NCBI GenBank assembly: GCA_902476875.1
Contig: CABSFC010000055.1
Location: 1 to 17,074 of the forward strand
Reading direction: 5' to 3'
Origin: an uncultured Oscillibacter sp.
Lineage (GTDB): Bacteria; Bacillota; Clostridia; Oscillospirales; Oscillospiraceae
DNA length: 17,074 nucleotides
The translations under genes and the position numbers were made by a program. This document shows, piece by piece, positions 14,739-17,074 of this stretch. Below the pieces are notes generated by a model. The model was not told the origin of the DNA. It searched no databases and saw only the letters and a program-made list of their open reading frames with translations. Positions within the stretch are counted from its first letter, which is position 1, and every line of letters starts with the position of its first letter.

Positions 14739-14805
14739 TCGCCGGACCCGCTGCTGGGCCGTGGCGCGGAGCGCGTAAAAACTGCCGAAAACAGGGGGAA
14801 TTTTC

Positions 14806-15405
14806 ATGAATATTGTATGCCTGGACATGGAGGGCGTCCTGGTGCCCGAAATCTGGATCGCGTTCTCCGAGGCCAGCGGAATTCCGGAGCTGAAGCGCAC
14901 CACCCGGGACGAGCCGGACTACGACAAGCTGATGCGCTGGCGGCTGGGCATCCTGAAAGAGCACGGCCTGGGCCTGAAGGAGATCCAGGCCACCATCGCC
15001 AAGATCGACCCGCTGCCCGGCGCCAAGGAGTTTCTGGACGAGCTGCGCTCCCTTACCCAGGTCATCATCCTCAGCGACACCTTTGAGGAGTTTGCCAAGC
15101 CTCTGATGAAAAAGCTGGGCTGGCCTACCATTTTCTGCAACTCCCTGGAGGTGGCGGAGAGCGGAGAGATTACCGGTTTCAGGATGCGCTGCCCCCAGTC
15201 CAAGCTGACCACGGTGAAAGCGCTGCAGTCCATCGGGTATGACACCATCGCCAGCGGCGACAGCTACAACGACTTAGGGATGATCCAGGCCAGCAAGGCC
15301 GGCTTCCTGTTCAAGAGCACGGACAAGATCAAGGCCGACCATCCCGAGCTGCCCGCCTACGAGGAGTTCGGCGACCTGCTGGCGGCCATCAAGGCGGCGC
15401 TGTAA
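14806..15405 (+). CDS. thrH: ThrH: phosphoserine phosphatase / homoserine phosphotransferase
   Basis: ThrH is a HAD-superfamily enzyme that dephosphorylates phosphoserine (last step of serine synthesis) and, in Pseudomonas, can pass the phosphate to homoserine. The 199-residue product has all four HAD motifs: Asp7-Met-Glu9 (LDMEGVLVPE, the ThrH variant of DxDxT), Ser90 in ILSDT, Lys133, and GDSYND with Asp152 and Asp156. The cap region (about 15-70) and overall length fit the family. It is cytoplasmic. GGGGGA stands about 7 bases before the ATG. A strong promoter and a structured leader lie upstream. The DUF1015 gene begins 63 bases after the stop with no terminator, so they likely form an operon. 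Which of the two activities matters here cannot be decided from the sequence. Confidence 0.95.
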   Translation: MNIVCLDMEGVLVPEIWIAFSEASGIPELKRTTRDEPDYDKLMRWRLGILKEHGLGLKEIQATIAKIDPLPGAKEFLDELRSLTQVIILSDTFEEFAKPLMKKLGWPTIFCNSLEVAESGEITGFRMRCPQSKLTTVKALQSIGYDTIASGDSYNDLGMIQASKAGFLFKSTDKIKADHPELPAYEEFGDLLAAIKAAL

Positions 15406-15468
15406 GGGCCGGAAAATCTGACAAGAACAACAGAAGTTCCGTAAATAAAATTTGAAGGGAGACGCCAT

Positions 15469-16749
15469 ATGAACGCAAAATTCCAGAAACTGGGTTTCTA
15501 TCCCGCCGACATCCTTCTGCCAAAGGACGCGGACATGACCAAATGGGCCGTGGTGGCCTGCGATCAGTTCACCTCCCAGCCGGAGTACTGGCAGGCGGTG
15601 GAGGAGACCGTGGGCGGCGCGGCCTCCACGCTGCGGATGATTTTGCCGGAGGCCAGATTGAATGACCCCAATGTGGACGAACACATCGCCGGCATCAACG
15701 CGGCCATGGAGCGGTATCTGGACGACGGCGTCTTCCAGACGCTGCCCGGCTCCCTGATCTACATCGAGCGCACCCAGTCCGACGGCAGGGTCCGCCACGG
15801 TCTGATCGGCATGGTGGACCTGGACCAGTATGACTTCACCCCCGGCAGCGGCGCCCTGATCCGCGCCACCGAGGGCACGGTCCTCTCCCGTATCCCGCCC
15901 CGGGTCCGAGTGCGGCAGGACGCCCCCATTGAGCTGCCCCACGTCATGCTGCTGATCGACGACCCGGACCGCACCGTCATCGAGCCCATGGCCGCCCAGA
16001 GCGCCGCCATGGAGAAGCTCTATGACTTCGACCTCCAGCAGGGCGGCGGCCACCTGACGGGCTGGAAGCTGTCCGACGCCCAGATGGACGCCGCGGCGGA
16101 CGCCCTGGGGGGCCTTTGCAGCGAGGATTCCATGGAGAAGAAGTACGGCATGCGCGGCGTGGCCCCGCTGTTGTTCGCCGTGGGCGACGGCAACCACTCC
16201 CTGGCTACCGCCAAGCAGTGCTACGAGAACCTGAAGAAGGTCACGCCGAAGAGCGAGTGGGCCAGCCTGCCCGCCCGGTACGCCCTGGTGGAGGTGGTGA
16301 ACAACCACGACGACGCCCTCCAGTTTGAGCCCATCCACCGCGTCGTCTTCGGCGTGGAGCCGGAGAAGATGCTGGAGGCTTTCCTGGCGTTCTATCCCGG
16401 CGCCCACGAGGGCCGGGGCGAGGGCCACACCATCGCCTACACCTGCGCGGGCCGCGCCGGCTTCATCACCGTCCCCGACCCCAAGGTCCAGCTGGCGGTG
16501 GGCACCCTCCAGGCGTTCATCGACGCGTACATCAAGGAGCACGGCGGCGAGGTGGACTACATCCACGGCGACGAGGTCACCGACGAGCTGGGCGCCAAGC
16601 CCGGCAACATCGGCTTCAAGCTGCCCGCCATGGGCAAGGAGCAACTGTTCAAGACCGTCATGGCCGACGGTGTGCTGCCCCGCAAGACCTTCTCCATGGG
16701 CCACGCCCAGGACAAGCGGTACTATGTGGAGGTCCGGAGAATCAAATAA
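15469..16749 (+). CDS. DUF1015 family protein
   Basis: The 426-residue soluble protein matches the DUF1015 family in length and motifs. The N-terminus (FYPADILLPKD, WAVVACDQFTSQPEYW) is typical of the clostridial branch. The central signature FAVGDGNHSLATAK (Gly239-Asp-Gly-Asn-His-Ser244) replaces the ADGHHRYETA form of other members. The C-terminus (MGKEQLFKTVMADGVLPRKTFSMGHA) is also family-like. No reaction is firmly known to me. Older annotations linked the family to ParB/Spo0J, and the signature recalls the DGHHR motif of ParB-fold free-serine kinases (SerK, SbnI); that is a hypothesis. In other Clostridia I recall such genes beside serC and serA, and here it follows thrH, which strengthens a link to serine metabolism. 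AGGGAG lies 8 bases before the ATG; a strong terminator follows. Confidence 0.9.
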   Translation: MNAKFQKLGFYPADILLPKDADMTKWAVVACDQFTSQPEYWQAVEETVGGAASTLRMILPEARLNDPNVDEHIAGINAAMERYLDDGVFQTLPGSLIYIERTQSDGRVRHGLIGMVDLDQYDFTPGSGALIRATEGTVLSRIPPRVRVRQDAPIELPHVMLLIDDPDRTVIEPMAAQSAAMEKLYDFDLQQGGGHLTGWKLSDAQMDAAADALGGLCSEDSMEKKYGMRGVAPLLFAVGDGNHSLATAKQCYENLKKVTPKSEWASLPARYALVEVVNNHDDALQFEPIHRVVFGVEPEKMLEAFLAFYPGAHEGRGEGHTIAYTCAGRAGFITVPDPKVQLAVGTLQAFIDAYIKEHGGEVDYIHGDEVTDELGAKPGNIGFKLPAMGKEQLFKTVMADGVLPRKTFSMGHAQDKRYYVEVRRIK

Positions 16750-16763
16750 GGTAAAAAAATACG

Positions 16764-16803
16764 GCCCGGACTGTGATTTTTCACAGTCCGGGCTTTTCTT
16801 TTT
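16764..16803 (+). terminator. intrinsic terminator of thrH-DUF1015
   Basis: A perfect 13-bp stem (16764-16776 with 16781-16793) with a TTTT loop, then a T-rich tail (from 16794). It starts 15 bases after the DUF1015 stop codon. A-rich sequence before the stem could also let it act on the minus strand. Confidence 0.93.
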
Positions 16804-16812
16804 CGGAAAACT

Positions 16813-16822
16813 GTGATATCAT
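16813..16822 (+). promoter_or_regulatory. weak candidate -10 region for the 51-aa gene
   Basis: TGA-TATCAT (16814-16822) looks like an extended -10 box. The matching -35 position would fall in the T-rich terminator tail and is poor. The leader to the next start codon would be about 70 bases. Confidence 0.3.
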
Positions 16823-16897
16823 ATAGACAAGAAAGGACGGCGTTGGAACGGGGAAACTTGGCGATATTGACCAAGTATGGAGAAAAGGAGTAACAAG

Positions 16898-17053
16898 ATG
16901 GCGGCTCTGATTCAAAACGCCATGTATCTGGGCGGGAGCATGGTGGTTTTCGGCCTGTTGGTCCTGCCCGTCCTGTTTCTGTCGGCGATTAGCGCGCTCT
17001 ATATCGCCGTGGAGGCCATCCAGTCTTTCAGAGAGCGACGCGGCCTGATCTGA
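16898..17053 (+). CDS. 51-residue single-span membrane protein, unknown function
   Basis: AAGGAG (16885-16890) stands 7 bases before an ATG that opens a 51-codon frame ending in TGA. The product starts MAALIQNAMYLGGS, has one long hydrophobic segment (about residues 15-40, VVFGLLVLPVLFLSAISALY), and ends in a charged tail (SFRERRGLI), suggesting one membrane helix with the C-terminus in the cytoplasm. I do not recognise a family. The good ribosome binding site and the clear membrane-protein composition support it as a gene. The window ends 21 bases later, so its operon context to the right is not visible. Confidence 0.6.
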   Translation: MAALIQNAMYLGGSMVVFGLLVLPVLFLSAISALYIAVEAIQSFRERRGLI

Positions 17054-17074
17054 ACGCGTCTGCAAACCGGCGCC

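Noticed and set aside
14698..14805. T-box or known riboswitch before thrH
   Set aside because: I could not find the T-box bulge consensus, a specifier stem or a terminator/antiterminator pair.
14594..14809. 71-codon plus-strand frame upstream of thrH
   Set aside because: It spans the thrH promoter and leader, has no ribosome binding site, and its product resembles nothing.
15274..16704. 476-codon minus-strand open frame over thrH/DUF1015
   Set aside because: It runs across two well-supported plus-strand genes and gives a His/Gly/Val-rich product with no known motif.

Overview
The window looks like chromosome from a high-GC member of the Clostridia, most likely an Oscillospiraceae-type gut anaerobe (Flavonifractor, Lawsonibacter or Oscillibacter-like). 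That placement is inference. It rests on a Rex NADH sensor, Mini-III RNase and RqcH, SLH-type surface proteins, DUF378 and DUF1015 proteins, strong GGAGG ribosome binding sites and GC-rich codons. Most genes are ordinary chromosomal genes. I see no CRISPR array, transposase, integrase, phage gene or recognisable defence system.

Layout. Bases 1-640 (minus strand) hold an AT-richer 81-aa protein gene (resembles DUF6061) with its own terminator, then tRNA-Arg(CCG) with an encoded CCA end, a promoter and a terminator. Back to back with the tRNA promoter is the rex promoter, which overlaps a possible Rex operator. rex (761-1390) is followed on the same strand by a secreted SLH protein (1442-2530) and a 47-residue Cys/Asn/Gly-rich one-helix peptide (2614-2757) that ends at a near-ideal terminator. 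A convergent minus-strand lipoprotein with a predicted NADase-type glycan-binding C-terminal domain occupies 2813-3880.

Bases 4051-6314 are a compact two-gene transcription unit, mrnC-rqcH, with a strong promoter, a 3-nt junction and an intrinsic terminator. It pairs 23S rRNA maturation with ribosome-associated quality control. Convergent to it lies a 6.3-kb gene (6342-12662, minus) for a 2106-residue S-layer-type protein: signal peptide, acidic Pro/Glu/Ala linker, four SLH-rich blocks, a chitobiase C-terminal-like Ig fold, then two tandem units of about 565-620 residues that I cannot assign to a known family. The repeats are still partly identical at DNA level.

Bases 12663-12985 form a divergent promoter region. 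Beyond it is a CPA2-type cation:proton antiporter (12986-14275, plus), a convergent DUF378 small membrane protein (14328-14549, minus), and then a thrH-DUF1015 unit (14806-16749) with a strong promoter, a structured leader and a strong terminator. This unit is probably connected with serine/phosphoserine metabolism. A 51-residue single-span membrane protein gene (16898-17053) closes the window.

The genes fall into cell-surface functions (two SLH proteins, lipoprotein, Cys-rich peptide), ribosome upkeep (mrnC, rqcH, tRNA-Arg), redox and ion balance (rex, antiporter) and amino-acid metabolism (thrH, DUF1015). The items most worth following are the unassigned tandem module of the giant surface protein, the Cys-rich micropeptide, and the thrH-DUF1015 pairing.
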